Positions 25,789 through 35,276 are shown, numbered from the stretch's first letter. The stretch: DNA of 64,000 nt from Cystobacter fuscus (GCF_002305875.1 NZ_CP022098.1:11718001-11782000), one strand, 5' to 3'. Numbers and translations are program-made. Notes: generated from the sequence alone by a model not told the origin.

Positions 25789-26852
25789 TGACCGCGTTCG
25801 CTCCGACCCACCTCCTGTCACGCATTGGCCTCGGAGTGCTCACCCTGGGGATGGCGATGGGCGCGGGTGGCTGCGTCTTCGCCGCGCCCACCTGGAAGGG
25901 CCCCCCGAGCGACCACTTCGATGGCCGGCGCTTCTTCAACCTGGAGCCCCGCGAGCAGCGGATGGGCTTCCTGGACTGGATGCGAACCCGCCGGCCCGGT
26001 CCGTGGAAGGACTGGCACGACGTGCCACACGGCCCACCTCCGCCCGAGCGTGTGGGCCGCGGCGCCCTGCGCGTGACGTTCATCAACCACGCCACGGTGC
26101 TCTTGCAGCTCGATGGGCTCAACATCCTCACGGATCCCATCTACAGCGAGCGGTGCAGCCCGGTGTCCTTCACGGGACCCAAGCGCGTGCGTCCGCCGGG
26201 CATCCGCTTCGAGGACCTGCCGCCCATCGACGCGGTGGTGCTCAGCCACAACCACTATGACCACATGGACGTGGCCACGCTGCTGCGGCTCCAGGAGAAG
26301 TTCCCCGCGATGCGCCTGTTCGCGGGACTCGGCAACGGGGCGTTCCTCGAGGGCCGGGGTCTGCGCCAGGTGACCGAGGTGGACTGGTGGCGGGAGTTCC
26401 CGCTCACCCCCGAGGTGACGCTGGTGAGCGCGCGCACCCAGCACTTCTCCAACCGGGGAATGACCGACAGCGGGGGCACGCTGTGGACGGGCTACGTCTT
26501 CCGGGGGCCGCACGGCGCGACGTACTTCGCGGGGGACACGGGCTGGGGCCGGCAGTTCGCCGAGGCCCGGGAGCGCTACGGGCCCATGCGGCTGGCGGTG
26601 CTGCCCATCGGGGCCTACAAGCCCGAGGGTTTCATGTCACCGGTGCACATCTCGCCGCGCGAGGCCGTGCAGGCCAGCGTGGACCTGGGCGCGCGCCACA
26701 GCGTGCCCATGCACTACGGGACGTTCCGGCTCGCGGACGATGGAGAGACGGAGCCCCTGTGGGACCTGGCGGGGGCGCTGGCGGAGCGGGGCGCGGACGC
26801 CCCCAAGTGGTGGGTGCTCGGCTTCGGAGAGGGCCGGGACGTGCCGCCCTGA
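25788..26852 (+). CDS. MBL-fold metallohydrolase lipoprotein (NAPE-PLD-like)
   Basis: About 354 residues from ATG 25788 (GTG 25785 also possible; AGGAG just upstream). The N-terminus runs into 'LGMAMGAGGC', a lipobox, so it is probably a lipoprotein. The metallo-beta-lactamase motif is 'LSHNHYDHMD' (H-x-H-x-D-H), with 'FINHATVLLQLDGLNILTDP' before it and 'GATYFAGDTGWG' and 'VPMHYGTF' after it. 'GPKRVRPPGIRFEDLPPID' is typical of the N-acyl-phosphatidylethanolamine phospholipase D-like/UlaG group. The reaction may be phosphodiester or lactone hydrolysis outside the cytoplasm. Start and stop overlap with the upstream small gene. Confidence 0.88.
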   Translation: MTAFAPTHLLSRIGLGVLTLGMAMGAGGCVFAAPTWKGPPSDHFDGRRFFNLEPREQRMGFLDWMRTRRPGPWKDWHDVPHGPPPPERVGRGALRVTFINHATVLLQLDGLNILTDPIYSERCSPVSFTGPKRVRPPGIRFEDLPPIDAVVLSHNHYDHMDVATLLRLQEKFPAMRLFAGLGNGAFLEGRGLRQVTEVDWWREFPLTPEVTLVSARTQHFSNRGMTDSGGTLWTGYVFRGPHGATYFAGDTGWGRQFAEARERYGPMRLAVLPIGAYKPEGFMSPVHISPREAVQASVDLGARHSVPMHYGTFRLADDGETEPLWDLAGALAERGADAPKWWVLGFGEGRDVPP

Positions 26853-26918
26853 CCTCCAACGTCTGTACAGGTGCCCGACATTCCAGGTAGGATGGCCCCG
26901 ACAACGGGAGACACGGAC

Positions 26919-27653
26919 ATGAGCGGCACCCCAGGCAAGAAGGGCGACAGGATCGGGCCGTATCGGCTGGGCAGACGCTACCGGGGCACCGACCCGGGCG
27001 AGGGCTCCATCCACGAAGCGCACCATGTCGAGACGGGCGCCCCGGCGCTGGTGATCCTCCCGGGCACGAACGAGGACGGACGCCCGCGAAGCGCCTGGAG
27101 CGTCCGGGCCGAGGGCTCGCTCCATCCGCCCTACCAGGCCGTGCACGTCGAGCAGCCGCCCCAGGGACGCGCCTCCCTGCATGACTTGACGCTGCTGCTC
27201 ATCCGGCTCGCGGGCGCCACCGCGCACATCGAGAACCGCAAGGACGCGCACGGGCATTTCTCCCGCGTGCCCGCACACGCCCGCATCCGGCGATGGGTGC
27301 TCCACTGGGGACTCTCGGGGGCCGCGGCGGCCATGGCGACTGGACTCGTCCTCTTCCTCTGGCCTCACGCTCGCGAAGCAACGAGGGTGCGGACCACGAG
27401 CGAGGACCCCGTCTTCTTCGCCGACAGACAGAACCTCGTGTTTCCCATTGCCTCCTACCCGATGCCGGAAAAGCCCTTCAAGGAACAGCAAAAGCCTCCA
27501 TGCCTCGAAGAAACGGAGGTGGAAGTCCGGGGCGGCTGCTGGATTGAGCACACGAAGAAGGCGCCCTGCCCGCGCAGCACGGCCGAGTACCAGGGCAAGT
27601 GCTACATCCCCGTGAAGAAGCAGCCCCCCCCTCCGAGTTCCCTCCAGCCCTGA
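26919..27653 (+). CDS. Membrane pseudokinase-like protein
   Basis: About 244 residues from ATG 26919 (GGGAG 8 nt upstream). The start 'KGDRIGPYRLGRRYRGTDPG' followed by 'HHVETGAPALVILPG' copies the N-lobe of bacterial Ser/Thr kinases, but the glycine loop is degraded, the usual Lys is absent and there is no catalytic loop or DFG. A single transmembrane segment ('GAAAAMATGLVLFLW') precedes a C-terminal tail with 'EVRGGCWIEHTKKAPCP' and 'YQGKCYIPVKKQPPPP', a Cys/Pro tail I recall from membrane Ser/Thr kinases of myxobacteria. So this is a shortened kinase with no predicted activity, perhaps a scaffold or sensor. An alternative start lies at 26892. Confidence 0.62.
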   Translation: MSGTPGKKGDRIGPYRLGRRYRGTDPGEGSIHEAHHVETGAPALVILPGTNEDGRPRSAWSVRAEGSLHPPYQAVHVEQPPQGRASLHDLTLLLIRLAGATAHIENRKDAHGHFSRVPAHARIRRWVLHWGLSGAAAAMATGLVLFLWPHAREATRVRTTSEDPVFFADRQNLVFPIASYPMPEKPFKEQQKPPCLEETEVEVRGGCWIEHTKKAPCPRSTAEYQGKCYIPVKKQPPPPSSLQP

Positions 27654-27766
27654 TGCGCGGGGAGCGGCAGCCGAGCAGGCAACCCCTGTGTGGGGAATGG
27701 TCGCTCCTCGTTGGCATCCCCATCCTCGCTGACAGGCGAAGTGGTCGCAGCCACGAGGGTGGACAC

Positions 27767-28246
27767 ATGAATCGAAGCGACATGATGACCGCGGCGGGGA
27801 TGGGGGCGATGGCGGGAATGAGGGCGCTGGGTGCTCCGGCCTTCCTCAGCCAGCACCTGGCCGAAGAGGGAGCGAGCGCGAAGGCGAATCCCGTGGAGCA
27901 GTTCCTCGCGTCGTCGACGACGGCCCGTGTCCTGCCAGTGCTCGCGCTGGGCGAGCTGGTGCTGGACAAGCTGCCCGGGATGCCCTCGCGCGTCGTGCCG
28001 CCGGTGCTCCTCATGCGGCTCGCCTCCGGGGCCCTGGTGGGAGCGGCCGTGGCCCGGCAGAAGGAGCGGTCCGTGCTGGGGTTCGCCGTGGTGGGCGCGG
28101 CGACCGCGTTGGTCACCTCGTTCGCGCTCTACACGGTCCGCCAGTTCGCGCTCCGCAAGCTGCACATCCCCAACATCGTCGCGGGCTTCCTGGAGGACGC
28201 GCTCGTCGCGTCGGTGGGCCACCGGCTGACGGCGGTGATGGGATAG
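27767..28246 (+). CDS. DUF4126-like membrane protein
   Basis: 159 residues from ATG 27767 (GAGG 8 nt upstream). Hydrophobic and glycine/alanine-rich, with 'AGMGAMAGMRALGAPAFLSQ', 'GELVLDKLPGMPSRVVPPVL', 'ASGALVGAAVARQ' and 'FLEDALVASVGHRL'. The 'GELVLDKLP.MPSRV..P.L..R..SGAL.G' pattern resembles DUF4126 proteins. Function unknown. It may be transcribed with the two membrane-protein genes that follow. Confidence 0.75.
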   Translation: MNRSDMMTAAGMGAMAGMRALGAPAFLSQHLAEEGASAKANPVEQFLASSTTARVLPVLALGELVLDKLPGMPSRVVPPVLLMRLASGALVGAAVARQKERSVLGFAVVGAATALVTSFALYTVRQFALRKLHIPNIVAGFLEDALVASVGHRLTAVMG

Positions 28247-28276
28247 GCGCGGGGAGCTGAATGCATTGGCGGCGCG

Positions 28277-29176
28277 ATGGATGACGCGCGACACGAGCCG
28301 GAGGGAAACGCTTCGCCCGGGAGGCTCCGACGTCCCATCATGGAGTCCCTGCGCGAGTACGGCCGGGGCATCGCGGGCGGGCTGCTCTTCAGCCTGCCGC
28401 TGCTCTACACGATGGAGGTGTGGTGGGCGGGCTTCATCGCCCGGCCCGTCCACCTGCTGTTCTATCTGCTGGGCACCTTCGTGCTGCTGCTCGGCTACAA
28501 CCGCTATGGCGGCTTCCGGCGGGACGTGAACTGGAGCGAGGTGTTCGCGGACTCGGTGGAGGAGCTGGGGCTGGGACTGCTGGTGTCCACGGCGGTGCTC
28601 TTCCTGATTGGCCGCCTCACCGCGGACAGCTCGTGGCCGGAGGTGGTGGGGATGGTGACGGTGGAGGCGGGCACCGTGGCCATCGGCATCTCGGTGGGCA
28701 GCGCGCAGTTCGGCGGAGGGGGCGGAGGCGGGGACGAGGGCGGCAAGGAAGGAGACGAGGCGAAGGAGCGTGACGCGGCGGATCACGTGCCCGGCCAGCT
28801 CGTCATCGGCTTCTGCGGAGCGGTGCTCTTCGCGGCCAACGTGGCGCCCACGGAGGAGATCGTGATGATCGCCGTGGAGCTGACCCCCGTGCGGCTGCTG
28901 GGCACGGCGCTGCTGTCGCTGCTGCTCGGAGGGCTCATCCTGTACCAGCTCGACTTCACGGGAGCACACCGCTTCACGAGGCATCGCCGGCTCGGTGACG
29001 TGCTCATGGGCACGGTCATCACCTACGCGCTGGCGCTCGCTTCCGGGGCGCTGGTGCTGTGGTTCTTCGGCCGCTTCGACGGCAATGGGTTGTCCATCTG
29101 CGTGGCGCAGGTGGTGGTGCTGGGATTCGCGGGGACGCTCGGCGCCTCCGCGGGAAGGCTGCTCATCCAATCATGA
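28277..29176 (+). CDS. TIGR02587-like integral membrane protein
   Basis: 299 residues, with about seven hydrophobic segments and a charged Gly/Asp/Lys-rich loop around residues 150-170 ('GGGGGGGDEGGKEGDEAKER'). 'YGRGIAGGLLFSLPLLYTME', 'VWWAGF', 'GYNRYGGFRRDVNWSEVFAD' and 'ANVAPTEEIVMIAVELTPVR' match the TIGR02587/DUF2391 family of bacterial membrane proteins. Its last codons overlap the next start (ATGA), and members of this family are typically encoded with a TIGR02588 partner. Function unknown. Confidence 0.85.
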   Translation: MDDARHEPEGNASPGRLRRPIMESLREYGRGIAGGLLFSLPLLYTMEVWWAGFIARPVHLLFYLLGTFVLLLGYNRYGGFRRDVNWSEVFADSVEELGLGLLVSTAVLFLIGRLTADSSWPEVVGMVTVEAGTVAIGISVGSAQFGGGGGGGDEGGKEGDEAKERDAADHVPGQLVIGFCGAVLFAANVAPTEEIVMIAVELTPVRLLGTALLSLLLGGLILYQLDFTGAHRFTRHRRLGDVLMGTVITYALALASGALVLWFFGRFDGNGLSICVAQVVVLGFAGTLGASAGRLLIQS

Positions 29177-29553
29177 CGGCGAAGTGGAACTGGCTGGAGC
29201 GGATCGTCTTCGCGGTGAGCTGCGTGCTCGTGGCGGCGGTGCTGGGCTTCATCGCGGTGGACGCATGGACGATGGGCGACACGCCGCCGGACCTGGTGGT
29301 CACCGTGGGCACGCCCCTCCAGGGGAGTGGACACTGGCGGGTGCCCATCACGGTGGAGAACCGCGGCGAGGAGACGGCGGAGGAGGTGCGGGTGGGGGTG
29401 GACCTGCGCCAGGGGAGCGAGGTGCTCGAGCGCTCCGAGCTCTTCATCTCCTACGTGCCCCGGCACTCCCGGCGGGAGGGCTGGGTGACCTTCCTCCACG
29501 AGCCCTCTCCCGCCGACCTGGAAGCGCGGCCGCTCGGTTACGCGAAGCCCTGA
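29173..29553 (+). CDS. TIGR02588-like partner protein
   Basis: 126 residues, overlapping the upstream gene by 4 nt. One N-terminal membrane anchor ('IVFAVSCVLVAAVLGFIAVD') is followed by a periplasmic beta-rich domain ('HWRVPITVENRGEETAEEVR', 'SELFISYVPRHSRREGWVTF'). This is the small TIGR02588 partner expected beside TIGR02587. Function unknown; the coupling implies a complex. Confidence 0.85.
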   Translation: MTAKWNWLERIVFAVSCVLVAAVLGFIAVDAWTMGDTPPDLVVTVGTPLQGSGHWRVPITVENRGEETAEEVRVGVDLRQGSEVLERSELFISYVPRHSRREGWVTFLHEPSPADLEARPLGYAKP

Positions 29554-29632
29554 CCGGGTCGCTCGAGAACAGCCGGACCGGTAGCTCGATTGGACGCGGC
29601 AGCGGGTTGCAGGTCGGCTCGCGGCACGGGCC

Positions 29633-30436
29633 TCACGCGCGCGGAAGCGCGGAGACAAACCTCTCGATGATCGCGGTGACGGCCTCTGGCGCATCCTGAC
29701 TGACGAGGTGCCCCGCCTCGGGGACGACGTGTTCGGTGATTCCTTCCGCCGCGGCCCACCGCGGCATCGCGGTGGCGATGTTTCCCGTCTCGTCGGCGGA
29801 ACCCCTGATCAAACAGAGGGGGATTGGAGTCCGGTACGAGGGCTCGGGCGTGACGAATCCGACCGTCGCCTTCAAGACCTCGATGAACTGCGACTTGCTC
29901 ATCTGCGCGAACGCGCGAATCGCGTCTTCCCGAGCGGCGGACGTCACCGCCGACGCGCGCGCCATGAGAAGCAGAAGTCTCGACTCTGGAACCAACGCGA
30001 GTAACGGGGCCGCCAGCTTGAGCAGGAAGCGCTCGGTGGTGGTGAGCGGCCCCGTGTTCCAGGTGGAGTCCATCACGATGAGGGCCCTGTAGGCTCCGGG
30101 GCTCCGCCGAACGGCCGCCTGGGAGAGATTGCCACCGAGCGAGAGCCCAGCCAGCACCGGCTTGAACAGTCGCAGGTGCTCGATGAGCGCAAGGAGATCC
30201 TGGTGCGCGCGCTCGCCGGTGAAGGGTTCACCGTTCGGCCTGGAGGCCCCGTGTCCGCGCATGTCCCAAACCACCACCCGGTGCCCCGACATCGCGAGCC
30301 GATCGTATTGCGCGTCGAACATGTGATGGTCGGCGCCCGCTCCATGAGTGAACACGATCGGTGTTCCGTCTCCTCCGCTGTCCGCATAGCGGAGAAGGCA
30401 CCCTTCGACACGAAGCCCCTGGCTCAGCATCACCAT
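29633..30436 (-). CDS. Alpha/beta hydrolase
   Basis: 267 residues. 'TPIVFTHGAGADHHMFDAQY' is the oxyanion-hole strand, 'VLAGLSLGGNLSQAA' the nucleophile elbow (G-x-S-x-G), 'IRGSADETGNIATAMP' carries the acid and 'VPEAGHLVSQDAPEAV' the His. Resembles soluble 3-oxoadipate enol-lactonase- or haloperoxidase-like hydrolases; substrate unknown. It lies 9 nt after the ABC permease gene on the same strand, so it is the last gene of a four-gene operon. Confidence 0.88.
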   Translation of the reverse strand: MVMLSQGLRVEGCLLRYADSGGDGTPIVFTHGAGADHHMFDAQYDRLAMSGHRVVVWDMRGHGASRPNGEPFTGERAHQDLLALIEHLRLFKPVLAGLSLGGNLSQAAVRRSPGAYRALIVMDSTWNTGPLTTTERFLLKLAAPLLALVPESRLLLLMARASAVTSAAREDAIRAFAQMSKSQFIEVLKATVGFVTPEPSYRTPIPLCLIRGSADETGNIATAMPRWAAAEGITEHVVPEAGHLVSQDAPEAVTAIIERFVSALPRA

Positions 30437-30445
30437 GGGAGCGGC

Positions 30446-31618
30446 TCAAGAGCGGCCGAAGATGATGCGCTCGTCGCGCAGCAGGCGGGCCGTCCACCCG
30501 AGGAACACCCCGGCGAACGCCATACAGCTCACGAGCCCCAGCACGAAGGGCAGCGGACCCAGGGGCTCACCGCGCATCAGCTCCTGCACCAGCATCTCCT
30601 GACCCAGCACCGGCACGGCGAACATCCAGGTCTGGCTCTGCACGGGCGAGAGCACCAGCACCATGCCGGGCAGCGTGGGCAGGAGCGACAACATCTGCAT
30701 GTACGTCTGCGCTTCCTTGAAGGAGCGCGCGAAGGTGGACAGGAGCATCTGCCCCGCCGAGGCCATCAGCGCCAGGGGCAGCACGCCCGCCCACAGGCCC
30801 AGCACCGCGAGCGGATCCAACCGCACCTTCACGCCCAGGTCCTGCAGGGGCACCCGGTTCATCACCAGCAGGAAGGCCACGAGGCACAGCGTCGTCGCCG
30901 CGACGGCGAACACCACGGCGGCGAGCCACTTGCCCAACACCAGCGCCTCGCGCCGCACGGGGTTGAGCAGCAGGGACTCCAGCGAGCCGCGCTCGCGCTC
31001 GCCGGCCATGGCGTCGATGGCCACGTTCATCCCGCCCGAGAAGGCGGCGAACACGAGGAAGATGGGGATGATGGACAGCAGGCTCGCCGCCAGCCGCTCC
31101 GGAGTGGACAGGTCCACCTCCTCCACCTTGAGGGGCGAGGCGAGCTCCGGCGCCACCCCGCGCGCGAGCAGCCGCTGCGCGCCGAGCAATCCCGAGTACC
31201 CGTTGAGCAACTGCTGCACCCGGCGGATGGTGGTGCGCGCCTGGTTGCGCGAGTTGTCCATGACGAGGTGCACCTTGGCGGTGCGGCCCGCGGCGAAGTC
31301 CTCGCCGTAGCCCTCGGGGATGATGAGCACGGTGTCCAGCTTGCCCGCCTGGATGCGCGCCTCGTAGTCCGCGGGGGGCTCGGTGAGCGTGGCGCCGGAG
31401 CGCTCCAGGTAGGCGACGAGGCTCGGGGCATGGGAGCGGCCCAGCACGGGCAGCTCCAGGGGCTTGTCCTTGTTAAGCCAGGAGGCCATCACCGTGAACA
31501 TGACCCCGAAGAGGATGGGCCCCAGGAGGGTCATGCCCACCGCGCTCCACACCGAGCGGTGGTCGCGCAGGTGGTCGCGCATCTCCTTGCGAAACACCGT
31601 GGAGAGCAGCGACTTCAT
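30446..31618 (-). CDS. ABC-2 type transporter permease (NatB-like)
   Basis: 390 residues. An N-terminal helix ('MTLLGPILFGVMFTVMASWL') precedes a large extracytoplasmic domain (residues ~45-180) with 'DTVLIIPEGYGEDFAAGRTA', then five or so transmembrane helices after 'IDAMAGERERGSLESLLLNP', the conserved cytoplasmic 'GERERGT' motif of NatB/ABC-2 permeases. With the ATPase encoded directly upstream (4-nt overlap) it forms an exporter. NatAB exports Na+ in Bacillus; the substrate here is unknown. Confidence 0.92.
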   Translation of the reverse strand: MKSLLSTVFRKEMRDHLRDHRSVWSAVGMTLLGPILFGVMFTVMASWLNKDKPLELPVLGRSHAPSLVAYLERSGATLTEPPADYEARIQAGKLDTVLIIPEGYGEDFAAGRTAKVHLVMDNSRNQARTTIRRVQQLLNGYSGLLGAQRLLARGVAPELASPLKVEEVDLSTPERLAASLLSIIPIFLVFAAFSGGMNVAIDAMAGERERGSLESLLLNPVRREALVLGKWLAAVVFAVAATTLCLVAFLLVMNRVPLQDLGVKVRLDPLAVLGLWAGVLPLALMASAGQMLLSTFARSFKEAQTYMQMLSLLPTLPGMVLVLSPVQSQTWMFAVPVLGQEMLVQELMRGEPLGPLPFVLGLVSCMAFAGVFLGWTARLLRDERIIFGRS

Positions 31619-32349
31619 AGCATCAACCCCTGGTCACTGCCGATGATCGCCACGAACGCCTCCTCGAGGTTCTCCTTGCCCGTGCGCGCGCGCAGCTCGT
31701 CCGGGGTGCCATCCGCCACCACGCGGCCCCGCGCCACCACCACGATGCGGTCGCACAGCGCTGCCACCTCCTGCATCACGTGGCTGGAGAACACGATGCA
31801 GTGGCCCTGCTCGCGCAGGCGGCGGATGAGCGTGCGCACCGCGCGCGTGCTCATCACGTCCAGGCCGTTGGTGGGCTCGTCCAGCAGCACGTTGCGCGGC
31901 CCGTGCACGAGAGCGCGCGCCAGCGCCACCTTCATGCGCTCGCCCTGGCTGAAGCCCTCGGTGCGCCGGTCGGCGATGTCCTTCATGTCGAGCAGCTCCA
32001 CCAGCTCGGCGATGCGCGTGTCGAGCGCCGCGCCGGACAGGCCGTGCAGCTCTCCGGCGTAGCGCACGTGCTCGCGCGCGGTGAGGCGCGGGTAGAGGCC
32101 GCGGGCGTCGGGCAGCACGCCCAGGACGCGGCGCACGTCCAGGGGGCGCTCGGCCACGTCCAGACCGTCCACCTTCACGCTGCCGCGGTCCGGGCGGATG
32201 AGCGAGTAGAGCATGCGCAGGGTGGTCGTCTTGCCCGCGCCGTTGGGCCCGAGCAATCCGGTCACCACGCCGTCCTCGGCGCGGAAGCTCACGTCCTCCA
32301 CGGCCGTCACCGCGCCGAAGCGCTTGTGCAGGTTCGTCACGTCGATCAT
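31615..32349 (-). CDS. ABC transporter ATP-binding protein (NatA-like)
   Basis: 244 residues from ATG 32349. Walker A is '[16 protein letters not shown]', the signature is '[17 protein letters not shown]' (the NatA-type variant of LSGGQ) and Walker B is '[16 protein letters not shown]', followed by the H-loop '[10 protein letters not shown]'. The start overlaps the end of the S33 hydrolase gene and the end overlaps the permease gene, so the order is tightly coupled. Provides energy for the NatB-like permease. Confidence 0.95.
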   Translation of the reverse strand: MIDVTNLHKRFGAVTAVEDVSFRAEDGVVTGLLGPNGAGKTTTLRMLYSLIRPDRGSVKVDGLDVAERPLDVRRVLGVLPDARGLYPRLTAREHVRYAGELHGLSGAALDTRIAELVELLDMKDIADRRTEGFSQGERMKVALARALVHGPRNVLLDEPTNGLDVMSTRAVRTLIRRLREQGHCIVFSSHVMQEVAALCDRIVVVARGRVVADGTPDELRARTGKENLEEAFVAIIGSDQGLML

Positions 32350-33833
32350 GGCACCGGCCCCGCGAAGGAGGTGAAGAAGGGAGGACGGGCCAGGCTCTCG
32401 CGGCACTTGGGCTCGAGTCCCTTCACGCTCCCGCGCGTCACGAAGTCCGACATCAGCGTGCGCGCACACCCGACGGTGTACGTTCCGTGGCCCACGCCGG
32501 GCAGCACCACGTGCAGGCTGTTGGACAACGTCTTCTTCGCGTCCTCGGCCCACTGGGGCGGCGTCACGGGATCCAGCTCGCCGGACATGAGCAGCACGGG
32601 CACGTCCGACGTCACCGGGTCGCGGTAGCCCGCGGGCACGCTGCCCCGAGGCCACAGCTCACAACTCCTGAGCGTGTCGCGCAGCTCGCGCTCACCCATC
32701 CAGGAGCCGCGCGCCTCGCGCACGATGGCCTCCTCGGTGATGAGGGGCGCGTCCTCGGAGCACACCACGGACAGGTGCATGCCCTGGCTCATGTTCTTCT
32801 CGAGGCTCCCGTGCATCGTGACGTAGAGGGCGACGAAGGGCCCCCAATCGCCCTGGGTGGCGCGGTCCACCACGAGCGGGAGCATGGCGGCCGTCTCGGG
32901 CTGGTAGAGCAGGGAGTGCAGCGCGCCCACGAAGGCCGTGCGGGTGAGGATCACCTCCTCGGGGGCGCCGGTGAGGGGGTGCTGCACGCGGGTCTTCAGG
33001 GGTTCGCGCGCGAGGCTCTCCAGGAGCGCGGTGAAGCGGCCACGCAGGTCCGGATAGCGATGCGAGCACGCCGCGTCCCGCTCGCAGCCCGTGAGCAGCA
33101 GATCCAACGAGCGCTGACCGTCGCGCGCGACGTAGAGGGGAAGCACGAGGGACATGGGCGCCACGCCATCGAGGATGACGGTGCGCACGTGCTCGGGGTG
33201 CTGGCGCAGGTACACGAGCGCGGCGCGCGTGCCATAGGACACGCCCCAGAGGTTGAGCTTGTCGTAGCCGAGCGCCGCACGCACCTCGTCCAGGTCATCC
33301 ATGGCGATGGGCGTGGTGTACAGGCGCACGTCCGCGTCGTAGCGGGCGAGGCACGCGCGGAGCTCCTTCTCGTGGAAGGTGTCGTCGAACTGCTCGGTGA
33401 GCGGCGCGGTGGGGGGGACGGGATCGCACTCGAGAGGCCCGGAGTCACCGGTGCCGCGCTGGTCCACGAAGACGAGATCCCTCTGGCGTTGGATGCGCTC
33501 GAGCAGCGGCATCACCTGCCCGGCCAGCTTCGCGGCGCCCTGTCCGGGGCCACCGGCCAGGAGCACCAGCGGATCCGACAGGGGCGAGGAGGCGAGCGCG
33601 GGCACCACCACGACCTTCAAGGGCACCTTGCGCCCCTGCTTCGCCGCGCGGTCCTCCCACACCTCCAGGGTGCCGCACAGGGCCTGCCTTCCCACGCCCT
33701 CCAGGCGGCACGGAGCGAGTGGCAGCGTACGGTTCGACTCCCCGCCCGAGCCCCGGGAGCAGGCGGAGAGCGACAACAAGGCGCCGAGCAGGACGGACAA
33801 CCAGCGGAATTCGCGCGGTCTCAAGGTGCTCAA
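32346..33833 (-). CDS. Secreted S33-type peptidase/hydrolase, lipoprotein
   Basis: 495 residues starting at TTG 33833 (a second TTG lies three codons in; no in-frame ATG before the signal). '[15 protein letters not shown]' is a lipoprotein signal with Cys ~25. The domain is an alpha/beta hydrolase of the tripeptidyl-aminopeptidase/proline-iminopeptidase type: '[12 protein letters not shown]', '[13 protein letters not shown]', nucleophile '[11 protein letters not shown]' (Ser ~199), acid '[17 protein letters not shown]' and His '[13 protein letters not shown]'. First gene of a minus-strand operon with the ABC exporter, so it may process exported peptides or degrade extracellular ones. Confidence 0.9.
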   Translation of the reverse strand: MSTLRPREFRWLSVLLGALLSLSACSRGSGGESNRTLPLAPCRLEGVGRQALCGTLEVWEDRAAKQGRKVPLKVVVVPALASSPLSDPLVLLAGGPGQGAAKLAGQVMPLLERIQRQRDLVFVDQRGTGDSGPLECDPVPPTAPLTEQFDDTFHEKELRACLARYDADVRLYTTPIAMDDLDEVRAALGYDKLNLWGVSYGTRAALVYLRQHPEHVRTVILDGVAPMSLVLPLYVARDGQRSLDLLLTGCERDAACSHRYPDLRGRFTALLESLAREPLKTRVQHPLTGAPEEVILTRTAFVGALHSLLYQPETAAMLPLVVDRATQGDWGPFVALYVTMHGSLEKNMSQGMHLSVVCSEDAPLITEEAIVREARGSWMGERELRDTLRSCELWPRGSVPAGYRDPVTSDVPVLLMSGELDPVTPPQWAEDAKKTLSNSLHVVLPGVGHGTYTVGCARTLMSDFVTRGSVKGLEPKCRESLARPPFFTSFAGPVP

Positions 33834-33933
33834 GACTTACCATCGCCCCCCACCCCGGTGCACTGTCCCGGTGACGGCCCGCGCGAGGGGCGATTGAATG
33901 GCCCCGGCGCTCTTCCCGTCCGCCTCCCCAACC

Positions 33934-34773
33934 ATGAAGACGAATCGAACCCTCCTCCTCCTCGCTGTCCTTGGCCTCTCGCTCGGCACCGGCTGCGCCG
34001 CGTTGCAGAAGATGGCCAAGAATGCCTTCAAGAAGCCCACCCTCACCTTCAAGACGGCGCGCCTGTCCCAGGCCTCGCTCTCCGACGCCACCGTCGACCT
34101 CGTCTACCAGCTCAACAACCCCAACCCGCTGGGCCTCAGCCTCGCGTCGATCAGCTACGCCTTCTTCGTCGAGGACAAGCAGGTGGTGGCGGGCACACCC
34201 GCCAAGGGCCTGAACATCGCGGCCAACGGCAAGTCGGAGCTCGTCTTCCCCGCCAACGTGCGCTTCGCGGACATCGCGCCGGTGGTGACGACGTTCCTCA
34301 CCAAGGACAGCGCCCGCTACAAGGCCCAGGGCAGCATCGGCGTGAAGACGCCGCTGGGCGTGCTGAGCTTCCCCCTGGAGCACGAGGGCACCTTCGAGGT
34401 CCCCAAGATTCCCCAGGTGCAGTTCCAGTCGCCGCGCATCACCAACGTCACCGTGCAGGGCGCCACGGTGGAGTTCCCCCTGGTGGTGAAGAACCGCAAC
34501 AGCTTCGCCCTGCCGGTGGCGGGCATCGGCGGCGCGCTCAAGGTGGCGGGCGCCAACGTGGGCAACCTCGCCACGGGCAACCTCGGCCTGCTGGAGCCCG
34601 GTGGCACCAAGGAGCTCACCCTGCCCCTGAAGATCAACTTCGCGAGCGCCCTGTCCGCGGCCAACGCCCTGCGCTCGGGGGGCAACGCCCAGGTGATGCT
34701 CGACGGCCAGTTGCAGTCCGGCTCCCAGAACGTGCCGATGGACATCTCCCAACTCCTGAATTTCCGGAAGTAG
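33934..34773 (+). CDS. LEA type 2 / WHy-domain lipoprotein
   Basis: 279 residues from ATG 33934, giving a clean lipoprotein signal '[20 protein letters not shown]' then Cys21. ATG 33898, which has a better ribosome site (GAGGGG), would add 12 residues. The mature protein contains two WHy/LEA14-like beta domains: the first with '[20 protein letters not shown]', the second with '[20 protein letters not shown]'. Such domains bind hydrophobic or membrane surfaces and are linked to desiccation or stress tolerance. Envelope location inferred from the lipobox. Confidence 0.85.
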   Translation: MKTNRTLLLLAVLGLSLGTGCAALQKMAKNAFKKPTLTFKTARLSQASLSDATVDLVYQLNNPNPLGLSLASISYAFFVEDKQVVAGTPAKGLNIAANGKSELVFPANVRFADIAPVVTTFLTKDSARYKAQGSIGVKTPLGVLSFPLEHEGTFEVPKIPQVQFQSPRITNVTVQGATVEFPLVVKNRNSFALPVAGIGGALKVAGANVGNLATGNLGLLEPGGTKELTLPLKINFASALSAANALRSGGNAQVMLDGQLQSGSQNVPMDISQLLNFRK

Positions 34774-34883
34774 TTCGCGGCGGCGAGCAGGGCAGGCGGG
34801 CGAACGAGGTCTTGTCGGTTGTTCCCCGGCGCATCCCCCGTTACGGTTGCGCCGGAAATTCCCAACGGACCCCGACATCCGCC

Positions 34884-35276
34884 ATGCGCCGAATCCTCTT
34901 CAAGTCCAAAATCCACCGCGCGACCGTGACCCAGGCCGATCTGGATTACGAGGGCTCGGTCACGATCGACCGGAATCTCCTGCGCGCCGCCGACATCCTT
35001 CCCTTCGAGAAGGTGGCGGTGTGGAACGTGACGCAGGGCACCCGCCTGGAGACGTACGCCCTGGAGGGTGAGGCGGGCAGCGGCGTCATCTGCATCAATG
35101 GCGCGGCGGCGCACCTGAACAAGCCGGGGGACCTGGTCATCATCGCCACGTTCGCCGAGGTGGAGGAGCACGAGGCGAGGAACTGGAAGCCGACGGTGGT
35201 GTTCGTGGACGCCGCCAACCGCATCGTGCCCGGGGTGACCGAGGAGATTCCGGGCCCGGCGCGGCGCATCGCCTGA
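34884..35276 (+). CDS. panD: Aspartate 1-decarboxylase
   Basis: 130 residues. PanD makes beta-alanine from L-aspartate for pantothenate and CoA synthesis and self-cleaves to form a pyruvoyl cofactor. The cleavage site Gly24-Ser25 is seen in '[11 protein letters not shown]', the N-terminus '[20 protein letters not shown]' is canonical, and '[15 protein letters not shown]' and '[20 protein letters not shown]' complete the fold. Length is normal. Stand-alone, with no other pantothenate gene nearby. Confidence 0.97.
   Translation: MRRILFKSKIHRATVTQADLDYEGSVTIDRNLLRAADILPFEKVAVWNVTQGTRLETYALEGEAGSGVICINGAAAHLNKPGDLVIIATFAEVEEHEARNWKPTVVFVDAANRIVPGVTEEIPGPARRIA

Noticed and set aside
32487-35276. 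929-codon plus-strand frame
   Set aside because: Most of it is antisense to the S33 lipoprotein and out of frame with the WHy lipoprotein; only its last part from 34884 is real (panD).
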